A stretch of DNA of 64,000 bases from Bombus terrestris (lineage: Eukaryota > Arthropoda > Insecta > Hymenoptera > Apidae): positions 2,976,001 to 3,040,000 of the forward strand of contig NW_025963552.1 in the NCBI RefSeq assembly GCF_910591885.1, written 5' to 3'. Shown one piece after another: positions 36,488-50,752 of the stretch (position 1 is the first letter of the stretch; each line of letters opens with the position of its first letter). Below the pieces are notes generated by a model. It was not told where the DNA came from, made no database searches, and worked only from the letters and a program-made list of their open reading frames with translations. The translations under genes were made by a program, and so were the position numbers.

Positions 36488-39400
36488 ATGACTAATGCAA
36501 GAGGGATTGGTTTTAGGTTAGGCTATAGTTTTCGAGCGAGCGCAGCGGGCGAGAGACGCGTAAAGGTGTATCACAATCTAACGGTTTGGCACATACGGAC
36601 ATTGAAACATTCGCACCAGCCAAAGGAGCCGGAAGTATTTATCCTATTGCCTGCTGACAAATGTTTACAGTTTGTGAATAGTTTCACATAAATAGTACTA
36701 TTTCCACATACTACAGTCCAATGTGATGTCCAAAGTGGCTAACAAAATTAGGTACTAACACGATATATATGCATATTGCAAGGTATATGTATACCTTGCA
36801 AATTGTGATCGTTGCTCGCTCGCTCCGCTCGCTCGTAAAAATTTAGTCCAACCTCACATCCGATCCGACACGTTCGCAAATTCGAAATGAGTCGCCACCA
36901 TATCGAATAATGAACGCAAGATGGATTGGTTTTAGGTTACGCTATAGTTTTCGAGCGAGCGCAGCGAACGAGAGACGCGTAAAGGTGTGTCACAATCCCA
37001 CGTTTTGGCACATACGGACATTGAAACATTCGCACCAGCCCGAGGAGCCGGAAGTCTTTATCCTATTGCCTGCTGACAAATGTTTACAGTTTGTGAATAG
37101 TTTCACATAAATAGTACTATTTCCACATACTACAGTCCAATGTGATGTCCGAAGTGGCTAACAAAATTAGGTACTAACACGATATATATGCATATTGCAA
37201 GGTATATGTATACCTTGCAAATTGTGATCGTTGCTCGCTCGCTCCGCTCGCTCGTAAAAATTTAGTCCAACCTCACATCCGATCCGACACGTTCGCAAAT
37301 TCGAAATAAGTCGCCACCATATCGAATGACTAACGCAAGATGGATTGGGTTTAGGTTAGGCTACAGCTTTCGAGCGAGCGCAGCGAGCGAGAGACGCGTA
37401 AAGGTGTGTCACAATCCAACGGTTTGGCACATACTGACATTGAAACATTCGCACCAGCTCGAGGAGCCGGAAGTCTTTATCATATTGCCTACTGACAAAT
37501 GTTTACAGTTTGTGAATAGTTTCACATAAATAGTACTATTTCGACATACTACAGTGCAATGTGATGTCCGAAGTGGCTGACAAAATTAGGTACTAACACG
37601 ATATATATGCATATTGCAAGGTATATGTATACCTTGCAAATTGTGATCGTTGCTCGCTCGCTCCGCTCGCTCGTAAAAATTTAGTCCAACCTCACATCCG
37701 ATCCGACACGTTCGAAAATTCGAAATAAGTTGCCTTCATATCGAATGACTAACGCAAGATGGATTGGGTTTAGGTTAGGCTACAGCTTTCGAGCGGGCGC
37801 AGCGAGCGAGAGACGCGTAAAGGTGTGTCACAATCCAACGGTTTGGCACATACTGACATTGAAACATTCGCACCAGCCCGAGGAGCCGGATGTCTTTATC
37901 ATATTGCCTGCTGACAGATGTTTACAGTTTGTGAATAGTTTCACATAAATAGTACTATTTCCACATACTACAGGGCAATGTGATGTCCGAAGTGGCTGAC
38001 GAAATTAGGTACTAACACGATATATATGCATATTGCAAGGTATATGTATACCTTGCATGTTGTGATCGATGCTCGCTCGCTCCGCTCGCTCGTAAAAATT
38101 TAGTCCAACCTCACATCCGATCCGACACGTTCGCAAATTCGAAATAAGTCGCCACCATATCGAATAATGAACGCAAGATGGATTGGTTTTAGGTTACGCT
38201 ATAGTTTTCGAGCGAGCGCAGCGAACGAGAGACGCGTAAAGGTGTGTCACAATCCAACGGTTTGGCACATACGGACATTGAAACATTCGCACCAGCCCGA
38301 GGAGCCGGAAGTCTTGATCCTATTGCCTGCTGACAAATGTTTACAGTTTGTGAATAGTTTCACATAAATAGTACTATTTCCACATACTACAGTCCAATGT
38401 GATGTCCGAAGTGGCTAACAAAATTAGGTACTAACACGATATATATGCATATTGCAAGGTATATGTATACCTTGCAAATTGTGTTCGTTGCTTGCTCGCT
38501 CCGCTCGCTCGTAAAAATTTAGTCCAACCTCACATCCCATCCGACACGTTCGCAAATTCGAAATAAGTCGCCTTCATATCGAATGACTAACGCAAGAGGG
38601 ATTGGTTTTAGGTTAGGCTATAGTTTTCGAGCGAGCGCAGCGGGCGAGAGACGCGTAAAGGTGTATCACAATCTAACGGTTTGGCACATACGGACATTGA
38701 AACATTCGCACCAGCCAAAGGAGCCGGAAGTATTTATCCTATTGCCTGCTGACAAATGTTTACAGTTTGTGAATAGTTTCACATAAATAGTACTATTTCC
38801 ACATACTACAGTCCAATGTGATGTCCGAAGTGGCTAACAAAATTAGGTACTAACACGATATATATGCATATTGCAAGGTATATGTATACCTTGCAAATTG
38901 TGATCGTTGCTCGCTCGCTCCGCTCGCTCGTAAAAATTTAGTCCAACCTCACATCCGATCCGACACGTTCGCAAATTCGAAATAAGTCGCCACCATATCG
39001 AATAATGAACGCAAGATGGATTGGTTTTAGGTTACGCTATAGTTTTCGAGCGAGCGCAGCGAACGAGAGACGCGTAAAGGTGTGTCACAATCCCACGTTT
39101 TGGCACATACGGACATTGAAACATTCGCGCCAGCCCGAGGAGCCGGAAGTCTTTATCCTATTGCCTGCTGACAAATGTTTACAGTTTGTGAATAGTTTCA
39201 CATAAATAGTACTATTTCCACATACTACAGTCCAATGTGATGTCCGAAGTGGCTAACAAAATTAGGTACTAACACGATATATATGCATATTGCAAGGTAT
39301 ATGTATACCTTGCAAATTGTGATCGTTGCTCGCTCGCTCCGCTCGCTCGTAAAAATTTAGTCCAACCTCACATCCGATCCGACACGTTCGCAAATTCGAA

Positions 39401-40683
39401 ATAAGTCGCCACCATATCGAATGACTAACGCAAGATGGATTGGGTTTAGGTTAGGCTACAGCTTTCGAGCGAGCGCAGCGAGCGAGAGACGCGTAAAGGT
39501 GTGTCACAATCCAACGGTTTGGCACATACTGACATTGAAACATTCGCACCAGCTCGAGGAGCCGGAAGTCTTTATCATATTGCCTACTGACAAATGTTTA
39601 CAGTTTGTGAATAGTTTCACATAAATAGTACTATTTCGACATACTACAGTGCAATGTGATGTCCGAAGTGGCTGACAAAATTAGGTACTAACACGATATA
39701 TATGCATATTGCAAGGTATATGTATACCTTGCAAATTGTGATCGTTGCTCGCTCGCTCCGCTCGCTCGTAAAAATTTAGTCCAACCTCACATCCGATCCG
39801 ACACGTTCGAAAATTCGAAATAAGTTGCCTTCATATCGAATGACTAACGCAAGATGGATTGGGTTTAGGTTAGGCTACAGCTTTCGAGCGGGCGCAGCGA
39901 GCGAGAGACGCGTAAAGGTGTGTCACAATCCAACGGTTTGGCACATACTGACATTGAAACATTCGCACCAGCCCGAGGAGCCGGATGTCTTTATCATATT
40001 GCCTGCTGACAGATGTTTACAGTTTGTGAATAGTTTCACATAAATAGTACTATTTCCACATACTACAGGGCAATGTGATGTCCGAAGTGGCTGACGAAAT
40101 TAGGTATTAACACGATATATATGCATATTGCAAGGTATATGTATACCTTGCATGTTGTGATCGATGCTCGCTCGCTCCGCTCGCTCGTAAAAATTTAGTC
40201 CAACCTCACATCCGATCCGACACGTTCGCAAATTCGAAATAAGTCGCCACCATATCGAATAATGAACGCAAGATGGATTGGTTTTAGGTTACGCTATAGT
40301 TTTCGAGCGAGCGCAGCGAACGAGAGACGCGTAAAGGTGTGTCACAATCCAACGGTTTGGCACATACGGACATTGAAACATTCGCACCAGCCCGAGGAGC
40401 CGGAAGTCTTTATCCTATTGCCTGCTGACAAATGTTTACAGTTTGTCAATAGTTTCACATAAATAGTACTATTACCACATACTACAGTCCAATGTGATGT
40501 CCGAAGTGGCTGACAAAATTAGGTACTAACACGAAATATATGCAAGGCAATATAAGGTATATGTATACCTTGCAAATTGTGATCGTTGCTCGCTCGCTCC
40601 GCTCGCTCGTAAAAATTTAGTCCAACCTCACATACGATCCGACACGTTCGCAAATTCGAAATAAGTCGCCACCATATCGAATA
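36488..40683 (+). repeat. Tandem duplication of a 2095-bp, 5-monomer block (F-E'-D-G-E)
   Basis: Units start at 36488, 36910, 37326, 37730 and 38167, and again 2095 bases later. Private shared bases are CAGCGGGCG (36548 and 38643) and GCCAAAGG (36623 and 38718). The E unit at 38167 ends with the C-type tail (GTGTTCGTTGCTTGC, ATCCCATCC) that also precedes 36488, as expected at an amplification junction. Later differences include TCGCGCCAGC near 39128 and AGGTATTAAC near 40103. Confidence 0.9.
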
Positions 40684-43600
40684 ATGAACGCAAGATTGAT
40701 TGGTTTTAGGTTACGCTATAGTTTTCGAGCGAGCGCAGCGAGCGAGAGACGCGTAAAGGTGTGTCACAATCCAACGGTTTGGCACATACTGACATTGAAA
40801 CATTCGCACCAGCCCGAGGAGCCGGATGTCTTTATCATATTGCCTGCTGACAAATGTTTACAGTTTGTGAATAGTTTCACATAAATAGTACTATTTCGAC
40901 ATACTACAGTGCAATGTGATATCCGAAGTGGCTGACAAAATTAGGTACTAACACGATATATATGCATATTGCAAGGTATATGTATACCTTGCAAATTGTG
41001 ATCGTTGCTCGCTCGCTCCGCTCGCTCGTAAAAATTTAGTCCAACCTCACATCCGATCCGACACGTTCGCAAATTCGAAATAAGTCGCCTTCATATCGAA
41101 TGACTAACGCAAGAGGGATTGGTTTTAGGTTAGGCTATAGTTTTCGAATCGAGCGCAGCGAGCGAGAGACGCGTAAAGGTGTATCACAATCTAACGGTTT
41201 GGCACATACGGACATTGAAACATTCGCACCAGCCAGAGGAGCCGGAAATATTTATCCTATTGCCTGCTGACAAATGTTTACAGTTTGTGAATAGTTTCAC
41301 ATAAATAGTACTATTTCCACATACTACAGTCCAATGTGATGTCCGAAGTGGCTAACAAAATTAGGTAGTAACACGATATATATGCATATTGCAAGGTATA
41401 TGTATACCTTGCAAATTGTGATCGTTGCTTGCTCGCTCCGCTCGCTCGTAAAAATTTAGTCCAACCTCACATCCCATCCGACACGTTCGCAAATTCGAAA
41501 TAAGTCGCCTTCATATCGAATGACTAACGCAAGAGGGATTGGTTTTAGGTTAGGCTTTAGTTTTCGAGCGAGCGCAGCGAGCGAGAGACGCGTAAAGGTG
41601 TATCACAATCTAACGGTTTGGCACATACGGACATTGAAACATTCGCACCAGCCAGAGGAGCCGGAAGTATTTATCCTATTGCCTGCTGACAAATGTTTAC
41701 AGTTTGTGAATAGTTTCACATAAATAGTACTATTTCCACATACTACAGTCCAATGTGATGTCCGAAGTGGCTAACAAAATTAGGTACTAACACGATATAT
41801 ATGCATATTGCAAGGTATATGTATACCTTGCAAATTGTGATCGTTGCTCGCTCGCTCCGCTCGCTCGTAAAAATTTAGTCCAACCTCACATCCGATCCGA
41901 CACGTTCGCAAATTCGAAATAAGTCGCCACAATATCGAATGACTAACGCAAGATGGATTGGGTTTAGGTTAGGCTACAGCTTTCGAGCGAGCGCAGCGAG
42001 CGAGAGACGCGTAAAGGTGTGTCACAATCCAACGGTTTGGCACATACTGACATTGAAACATTCGCACCAGCTCGAGGAGCCGGAAGTCTTTGTCATATTG
42101 CCTACTGACAAATGTTTACAGTTTGTGAATAGTTTCACATAAATAGTACTATTTCGACATACTACAGGGCAATGTGATGTCCGAAGTGGCTAACAAAATT
42201 AGGTACTAACACGATATATATGCATATTGCAAGGTATATGTATACCTTGCAAATTGTGATCGTTGCACGCTCGCTCCGCTCGCTCGTAAAAATTTAGTCC
42301 AACCTCACATCCGAACCGACACGTTCGCAAATTCGAAATAAGTCGCCACCATATCGAATAATGAACGCAAGATGGATTGGTTTTAGGTTACGCTATAGTT
42401 TTCGAGCGAGCGCAGCGAACGAGAGACGCGTAAAGGTGTGTCACAATCCCACGGTTTGGCACATACGGACATTGAAACATTCGCACCAGCCCGAGGAGCC
42501 GGAAGTCTTTATCCTATTGCCTGCTGACAAATGTTTACAGTTTGTGAATAGTTTCACATAAATAGTACTATTTCCACATACTACAGTCCAATGTGATGTC
42601 CGAAGTGGCTGACAAAATTAGGTACTAACACGATATATATGCATATTGCAAGGTATATGTATACCTTGCAAATTGTGATCGTTGCTCGCTCGCTCCGCTC
42701 GCTCGTAAAAATTTAGTCCAACCTCACATCCGATCCGACACGTTCGCAAATTCGAAATAAGTCGCCTTCATATCGAATGACTAACGCAAGAGGGATTGGT
42801 TTTAGGTTAGGCTATAGTTTTCGAATCGAGCGCAGCGAGCGAGAGACGCGTAAAGGTGTATCACAATCTAACGGTTTGGCACATACGGACATTGAAACAT
42901 TCGCACCAGCCAGAGGAGCCGGAAATATTTATCCTATTGCCTGCTGACAAATGTTTACAGTTTATGAATAGTTTCACATAAATAGTACTATTTCCACATA
43001 CTACAGTCCAATGTGATGTCCGAAGTGGCTAACAAAATTAGGTACTAACACGATATATATGCATATTGCAAGGTATATGTATACCTTGCAAATTGTGTTC
43101 GTTGCTTGCTCGCTCCGCTCGCTCGTAAAAATTTAGTCCAACCTCACATCCCATCCGACACGTTCGCAAATTCGAAATAAGTCGCCTTCATATCGAATGA
43201 CTAACGCAAGAGGGATTGGTTTTAGGTTAGGCTATAGTTTTCGAGCGAGCGCAGCGAGCGAGAGACGCGTAAAGGTGTATCACAATCTAACGGTTTGGCA
43301 CATACGGACATTGAAACATTCGCACCAGCCAGAGGAGCCGGAAGTATTTATCCTATTGCCTGCTGACAAATGTTTACAGTTTGTGAATAGTTTCACATAA
43401 ATAGTACCATTTCCACATACTACAGTCCAATGTGATGTCCGAAGTGGCTAACAAAATTAGGTACTAACACGATATGTATGCATATTGCAAGGTATATGTA
43501 TACCTTGCAAATTGTGATCGTTGCTCGCTCGCTCCGCTCGCTCGTAAAAATTTAGTCCAACCTCACATCCGATCCGACACGTTCGCAAATTCGAAATAAG

Positions 43601-46133
43601 TCGCCACCATATCGAATGACTAACGCAAGATGGATTGGGTTTAGGTTAGGCTACAGCTTTCGAGCGAGCGCAGCGAGCGAGAGACGCGTAAAGGTGTGTC
43701 ACAATCCAACGGTTTGGCACATACTGACATTGAAACATTCGCACCAGCTCGAGGAGCCGGAAGTCTTTATCATATTGCCTACTGACAAATGTTTACAGTT
43801 TGTGAATAGTTTCACATAAATAGTACTATTTCGACATACTACAGTGCAATGTGATGTCCGAAGTGGCTGACAAAATTAGGTACTAACACGATATATATGC
43901 ATATTGCAAGGTATATGTATACCTTGCAAATTGTGATCGTTGCTCGCTCGCTCCGCTCGCTCGTAAAAATTTAGTCCAACCTCACATCCGATCCGACACG
44001 TTCGAAAATTCGAAATAAGTTGCCTTCATATCGAATGACTAACGCAAGATGGATTGGGTTTAGGTTAGGCTACAGCTTACGAGCGGGCGCAGCGAGCGAG
44101 AGACGCGTAAAGGTGTGTCACAATCCAACGGTTTGGCACATACTGACATTGAAACATTCGCACCAGCCCGAGGAGCCGGATGTCTTTATCATATTGCCTG
44201 CTGACAAATGTTTACAGTTTGTGAATAGTTTCACATAAATAGTACTATTTCGACATACTACAGTGCAATGTGATATCCGAAGTGGCTGACAAAATTAGGT
44301 ACTAACACGATATATATGCATATTGCAAGGTATATGTATACCTTGCAAATTGTGATCGTTGCTCGCTCGCTCCGCTCGCTCGTAAAAATTTAGTCCAACC
44401 TCACATCCGATCCGACACGTTCGCAAATTCGAAATAAGTCGCCTTCATATCGAATGACTAACGCAAGAGGGATTGGTTTTAGGTTAGGCTATAGTTTTCG
44501 AATCGAGCGCAGCGAGCGAGAGACGCGTAAAGGTGTATCACAATCTAACGGTTTGGCACATACGGACATTGAAACATTCGCACCAGCCAGAGGAGCCGGA
44601 AATATTTATCCTATTGCCTGCTGACAAATGTTTACAGTTTGTGAATAGTTTCACATAAATAGTACTATTTCCACATACTACAGTCCAATGTGATGTCCGA
44701 AGTGGCTAACAAAATTAGGTACTAACACGATATATATGCATATTGCAAGGTATATGTATACATTGCAAATTGTGATCGTTGCTTGCTCGCTCCGCTCGCT
44801 CGTAAAAATTTAGTCCAACCTCACATCCCATCCGACACGTTCGCAAATTCGAAATAAGTCGCCTTCATATCGAATGACTAACGCAAGAGGGATCGGTTTT
44901 AGGTTAGGCTATAGTTTTCGAGCGAGCGCAGCGAGCGAGAGACGCGTAAAGGTGTATCACAATCTAACGGTTTGGCACATACGGACATTGAAACATTCGC
45001 ACCAGCCAGAGGAGCCGGAAGTATTTATCCTATTGCCTGCTGACAAATGTTTACAGTTTGTGAATAGTTTCACATAAATAGTACTATTTCCACATACTAC
45101 AGTCCAATGTGATGTCCGAAGTGGCTGACAAAATTAGGTACTAACAAGAAATATATGCAAGGCAATATAAGGTATATGCATACCTTGCAAATTGTGATCG
45201 TTGCTCGCTCGCTCCGCTCGCTCGTAAAAATTTAGTCCAACCTCACATCCGATCCGACACGTTCGAAAATTCGAAATAAGTTGCCTTCATATCGAATGAC
45301 TAACGCAAGATGGATTGGGTTTAGGTTAGGCTACAGCTTACGAGCGGGCGCAGCGAGCGAGAGACTCGTAAAGGTGTGTCACAATCCAACGGTTTGGCAC
45401 ATACTGACATTGAAACATTCGCACCAGCCCGAGGAGCCGGATGTCTTTATCATATTGCCTGCTGACAAATGTTTACAGTTTGTGAATAGTTTCACATAAA
45501 TAGTACTATTTCGACATACTACAGTGCAATGTGATATCCGAAGTGGCTGACAAAATTAGGTACTAACACGATATATATGCATATTGCAAGGTATATGTAT
45601 ACCTTGCAAATTGTGATCGTTGCTCGCTCGCTCCGCTCGCTCGTAAAAATTTAGTCCAACCTCACATCCGAACCGACACGTTCGCAAATTCGAAATAAGT
45701 CGCCACCATATCGAATAATGAACGCAAGATGGATTGGTTTTAGGTTACGCTATAGTTTTCGAGCGAGCGCAGCGAACGAGAGACGCGTAAAGGTGTATCA
45801 CAATCTAACGGTTTGGCACATACGGACATTGAAACATTCGCACCAGCCAGAGGAGCCGGAAATATTTATCCTATTGCCTGCTGACAAATGTTTACAGTTT
45901 GTGAATAGTTTCACATAAATAGTACTATTTCCACATACTACAGTCCAATGTGATGTCCGAAGTGGCTAACAAAATTAGGTACTAACACGATATATATGCA
46001 TATTGCAAGGTATATGTATACCTTGCAAATTGTGTTCGTTGCTTGCTCGCTCCGCTCGCTCGTAAAAATTTAGTCCAACCTCACATCCCATCCGACACGT
46101 TCGCAAATTCGAAATAAGTCACCTTCATATCGA
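40684..46133 (+). repeat. Array segment: A-C-F-D-E-C-F-D-G-C-F-G-E/F
   Basis: Three C-F pairs occur here (41102, 42780 and 44456 starts). The two G units near 44035 and 45296 share CAGCTTACGAG and GGATGTC with a B-like tail (GTGATATCC), a G/B chimera seen twice at an offset of about 1261 bp. The unit at 44874 has GGATCGG and a 422-bp hairpin beginning ACAAGAAAT. Confidence 0.82.
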
Positions 46134-49100
46134 ATGACTAACGCAAGAGGGATTGGTTTTAGGTTAGGCTATAGTTTTCGAGCGAGCGCAGCGGGCGAGA
46201 GACGCGTAAAGGTGTGTCACAATCCCACGTTTTGGCACATACGGACATTGAAACATTCGCACCAGCCCGAGGAGCCGGAAGTCTTTATCCTATTGCCTGC
46301 TGACAAATGTTTACAGTTTGTGAATAGTTTCACATAAATAGTACTATTTCCACATACTACAGTCCAATGTGATGTCCGAAGTGGCTGACAAAATTAGGTA
46401 CTAACACGATATATATGCATATTGCAAGGTATATGTATACCTTGCAAATTGTGATCGTTGCTCGCTCGCTCCGCCCGCTCGTAAAAATTTAGTCCAACCT
46501 CACATCCGATCCGACACGTTCGCAAATTCGAAATAAGTCGCCACCATATCGAATAATGAACGCAAGATGGATTGGTTTTAGGTTACGCTATAGTTTTCGA
46601 GCGAGCGCAGCGAACGAGAGACGCGTAAAGGTGTGTCACAATCCCACGTTTTGGCACATACGGACATTGAAACATTCGCACCAGCCCGAGGAGCCGGAAG
46701 TCTTTATCCTATTGCCTGCTGACAAATGTTTACAGTTTGTGAATAGTTTCACATAAATAGTACTATTTCCACATACTACAGTCCAATGTGATGTCCGAAG
46801 TGGCTAACAAAATTAGGTACTAACACGATATATATGCATATTGCAAGGTATATGTATACCTTGCAAATTGTGATCGTTGCTCGCTCGCTCCGCTCGCTCG
46901 TAAAAATTTAGTCCAACCTCACATCCGATCCGACACGTTCGCAAATTCGAAATAAGTCGCCACCATATCGAATGACTAACGCAAGATGGATTGGGTTTAG
47001 GTTAGGCTACAGCTTTCGAGCGAGCGCAGCGAGCGAGAGACGCGTAAAGGTGTATCACAATCTAACGGTTTGGCACATACGGACATTGAAACATTCGCAC
47101 CAGCCAGAGGAGCCGGAAGTATTTATCCTATTGCCTGCTGACAAATGTTTACAGTTTGTGAATAGTTTCACATAAATAGTACTATTTCCACATACTACAG
47201 TCCAATGTGATGTCCGAAGTGGCTAACAAAATTAGGTACTAACACGATATATATGCATATTGCAAGGTATATGTATACCTTGCAAATTGTGATCGTTGCT
47301 CGCTCGCTCCGCTCGCTCGTAAAAATTTAGTCCAACCTCACATCCGATCCGACACGTTCGCAAATTCGAAATAAGTCGCCACCATATCGAATAATGAACG
47401 CAAGATGGATTGGTTTTAGGTTACGCTATAGTTTTCGAGCGAGCGCAGCGAACGAGAGACGCGTAAAGGTGTGTCACAATCCCACGTTTTGGCACATACG
47501 GACATTGAAACATTCGCACCAGCCCGAGGAGCCGGAAGTCTTTATCCTATTGCCTGCTGACAAATGTTTACAGTTTGTGAATAGTTTCACATAAATAGTA
47601 CTATTTCCACATACTACAGTCCAATGTGATGTCCGAAGTGGCTAACAAAATTAGGTACTAACACGATATATATGCATATTGCAAGGTATATGTATACCTT
47701 GCAAATTGTGATCGTTGCTCGCTCGCTCCGCTCGCTCGTAAAAATTTAGTCCAACCTCACATCCGATCCGACACGTTCGCAAATTCGAAATAAGTCGCCA
47801 CCATATCGAATGACTAACGCAAGATGGATTGGGTTTAGGTTAGGCTACAGCTTTCGAGCGAGCGCAGCGAGCGAGAGACGCGTAAAGGTGTGTCACAATC
47901 CAACGGTTTGGCACATACTGACATTGAAACATTCGCACCAGCTCGAGGAGCCGGAAGTATTTATCATATTGCCTACTGACAAATGTTTACAGTTTGTGAA
48001 TAGTTTCACATAAATAGTACTATTTCGACATACTACAGTGCAATGTGATGTCCGAAGTGGCTGACAAAATTAGGTACTAACACGATATATATGCATATTG
48101 CAAGGTATATGTATACCTTGCAAATTGTGATCGTTGCTCGCTCGCTCCGCTCGCTCGTAAAAATTTAGTCCAACCTCACATCCGATCCGACACGTTCGCA
48201 AATTCGAAATAAGTCGCCACCATATCGAATAATGAACGCAAGATGGATTGGTTTTAGGTTACGCTATAGTTTTCGAGCGAGCGCAGCGAACGAGAGACGC
48301 GTAAAGGTGTGTCACAATCCAACGGTTTGGCGCATACGGACATTGAAACATTCGCACCAGCCCGAGGAGCCGGAAGTCTTTATCCTATTGCCTGCTGACA
48401 AATGTTTACAGTTTGTGAATAGTTTCACATAAATAGTACTATTTCCACATACTACAGTCCAATGTGATGTCCGAAGTGGCTGACAAAGTTAGGTACTAAC
48501 ACGAAATATATGCAAGGCAATATAAGGTATATGTATACCTTGCAAATTGTGATCGTTGCTCGCTCGCTCCGCTCGCTCGTAAAAATTTAGTCCAACCTCA
48601 CATACGATCCGACACGTTCGCAAATTCGAAATAAGTTGCCTTCATATCGAATGACTAACGCAAGATGGATTGGGTTTAGGTTAGGCTACAGCTTTCGAGG
48701 GGGCGCAGCGAGCGAGAGACGCGTAAAGGTGTGTCACAATCCAACGGTTTGGCACATACTGACATTGAAACATTCGCACCAGCCCGAGGAGCCGGATGTC
48801 TTTATCATATTGCCTGCTGACAAATGTTTACAGTTTGTGAATAGTTTCACATAAATAGTACTATTTCCACATACTACAGGGCAATGTGATGTCCGAAGTG
48901 GCTGACGAAATTAGGTACTAACACGATATATATGCATATTGCAAGGTATATGTATACCTTGCATATTGTGATCGATGCTCGCTCGCTCCGCTCGCTCGTA
49001 AAAATTTAGTCCAACCTCACATCCGATCCGACACGTTCGCAAATTCGAAATAAGTCGCCACCATATCGAATAATGAACGCAAGATGCATTGGTTTTAGGT

Positions 49101-50752
49101 TACGCTATAGTTTTCGAGCGAGCGCAGCGAACGAGAGACGCGTAAAGGTGTGTCACAATCCAACGGTTTGGCACATACTGACATTGAAACATTCGCACCA
49201 GCCCGAGGAGCCGGATGTCTTTATCATATTGCCTGCTGACAAATGTTTACAGTTTGTGAATAGTTTCACATAAATAGTACTATTTCCACATACTACAGTC
49301 CAATGTGATGTCCGAAGTGGCTGACAAAATTAGGTACTAACACGAAATATATGCAAGGCAATATAAGGTATATGTATACCTTGCAAATTGTGATCGTTGC
49401 TCGCTCGCTCCGCTCGCTCGTAAAAATTTAGTCCAACCTCACATACGATCCGACACGTTCGCAAATTCGAAATAAGTCGCCACCATATCGAATAATGAAC
49501 GCAAGATGGATTGGTTTTAGGTTACGCTATAGTTTTCGAGCGAGCGCAGCGAGCGAGAGACGCGTAAAGGTGTGTCACAATCCAACGGTTTGGCACATAC
49601 TGACATTGAAACATTCGCACCAGCCCGAGGAGCCGGATGTCTTTATCATATTGCCTGCTGACAAATGTTTACAGTTAGTGAATAGTTTCACATAAATAGT
49701 ACTATTTCCACATACTACAGGGCAATGAGATGTCCGATGTGGCTGACGAAATTAGGTACTAACACGATATATATGCATATTGCAAGGTATATGTATACCT
49801 TGCATATTGTGATCGATGCTCGCTCGCTCCGATCGCTCGTAAAAATTTAGTCCAACCTCACATCCGATCCGACACGTTCGCAAATTCGAAATAAGTCGCC
49901 TTCATATCGAATGACTAACGCAAGAGGGATTGGTTTTAGGTTAGGCTATAGTTTTCGAATCGAGCGCAGCGAGCGAGAGACGCGTAAAGGTGTATCACAA
50001 TCTAACGGTTTGGCACATACGGACATTGAAACATTCGCACCAGCCAGAGGAGCCGGAAGTATTTATCCTATTGCCTGCTGACAAATGTTTACAGTTTGTG
50101 AATAGTTTCACATAAATAGTACTATTTCCACATACTACAGTCCAATGTGATGTCCGAAGTGGCTAACAAAATTAGGTACTAACACGATATATATGCATAT
50201 TGCAAGGTATATGTATACCTTGCAAATTGTGATCGTTGCTTGCTCGCTCCGCTCGCTCGTAAAAATTTAGTCCAACCTCACATCCCATCCGACACGTTCG
50301 CAAATTCGAAATAAGTCGCCTTCATATCGAATGACTAACGCAAGAGGGATTGGTTTTAGGTTAGGCTATAGTTTTCGAGCGAGCGCAGCGAGCGAGAGAC
50401 GCGTAAAGGTGTATCACAATCTAACGGTTTGGCACATACGGACATTGAAACATTCGCACCAGCCAGAGGAGCCGGAAGTATTTATCCTATTGCCTGCTGA
50501 CAAATGTTTACAGTTTGTGAATAGTTTCACATAAATAGTACTATTTCCACATACTACAGTCCAATGTGATGTCCGAAGTGGCTAACAAAATTAGGTACTA
50601 ACACGATATATATGCATATTGCAAGGTATATGTATACCTTGCAAATTGTGATCGTTGCTCGCTCGCTCCGCTCGCTCGTAAAAATTTAGTCCAACCTCAC
50701 ATCCGATCCGACACGTTCGCAAATTCGAAATAAGTCGCCACCATATCGAATA
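46134..50752 (+). repeat. Array segment: F/E'-E'-D/F-E'-D-E-G-E/A-A-C-F
   Basis: The unit at 46134 has an F head with CAGCGGGCG and an E' body. The unit at 46972 has a D head that switches to F between 47014 and 47053. E'-D-E-G at 47394-49072 recurs at 54531-56209 (offset 7137 bp), with the rare GGCGCATACGG allele in both E units. The G unit near 48651 has an arm variant, CGAGGGGGCG. The unit at 49073 has an E arm, an A body and a 422-bp tail. Confidence 0.85.
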
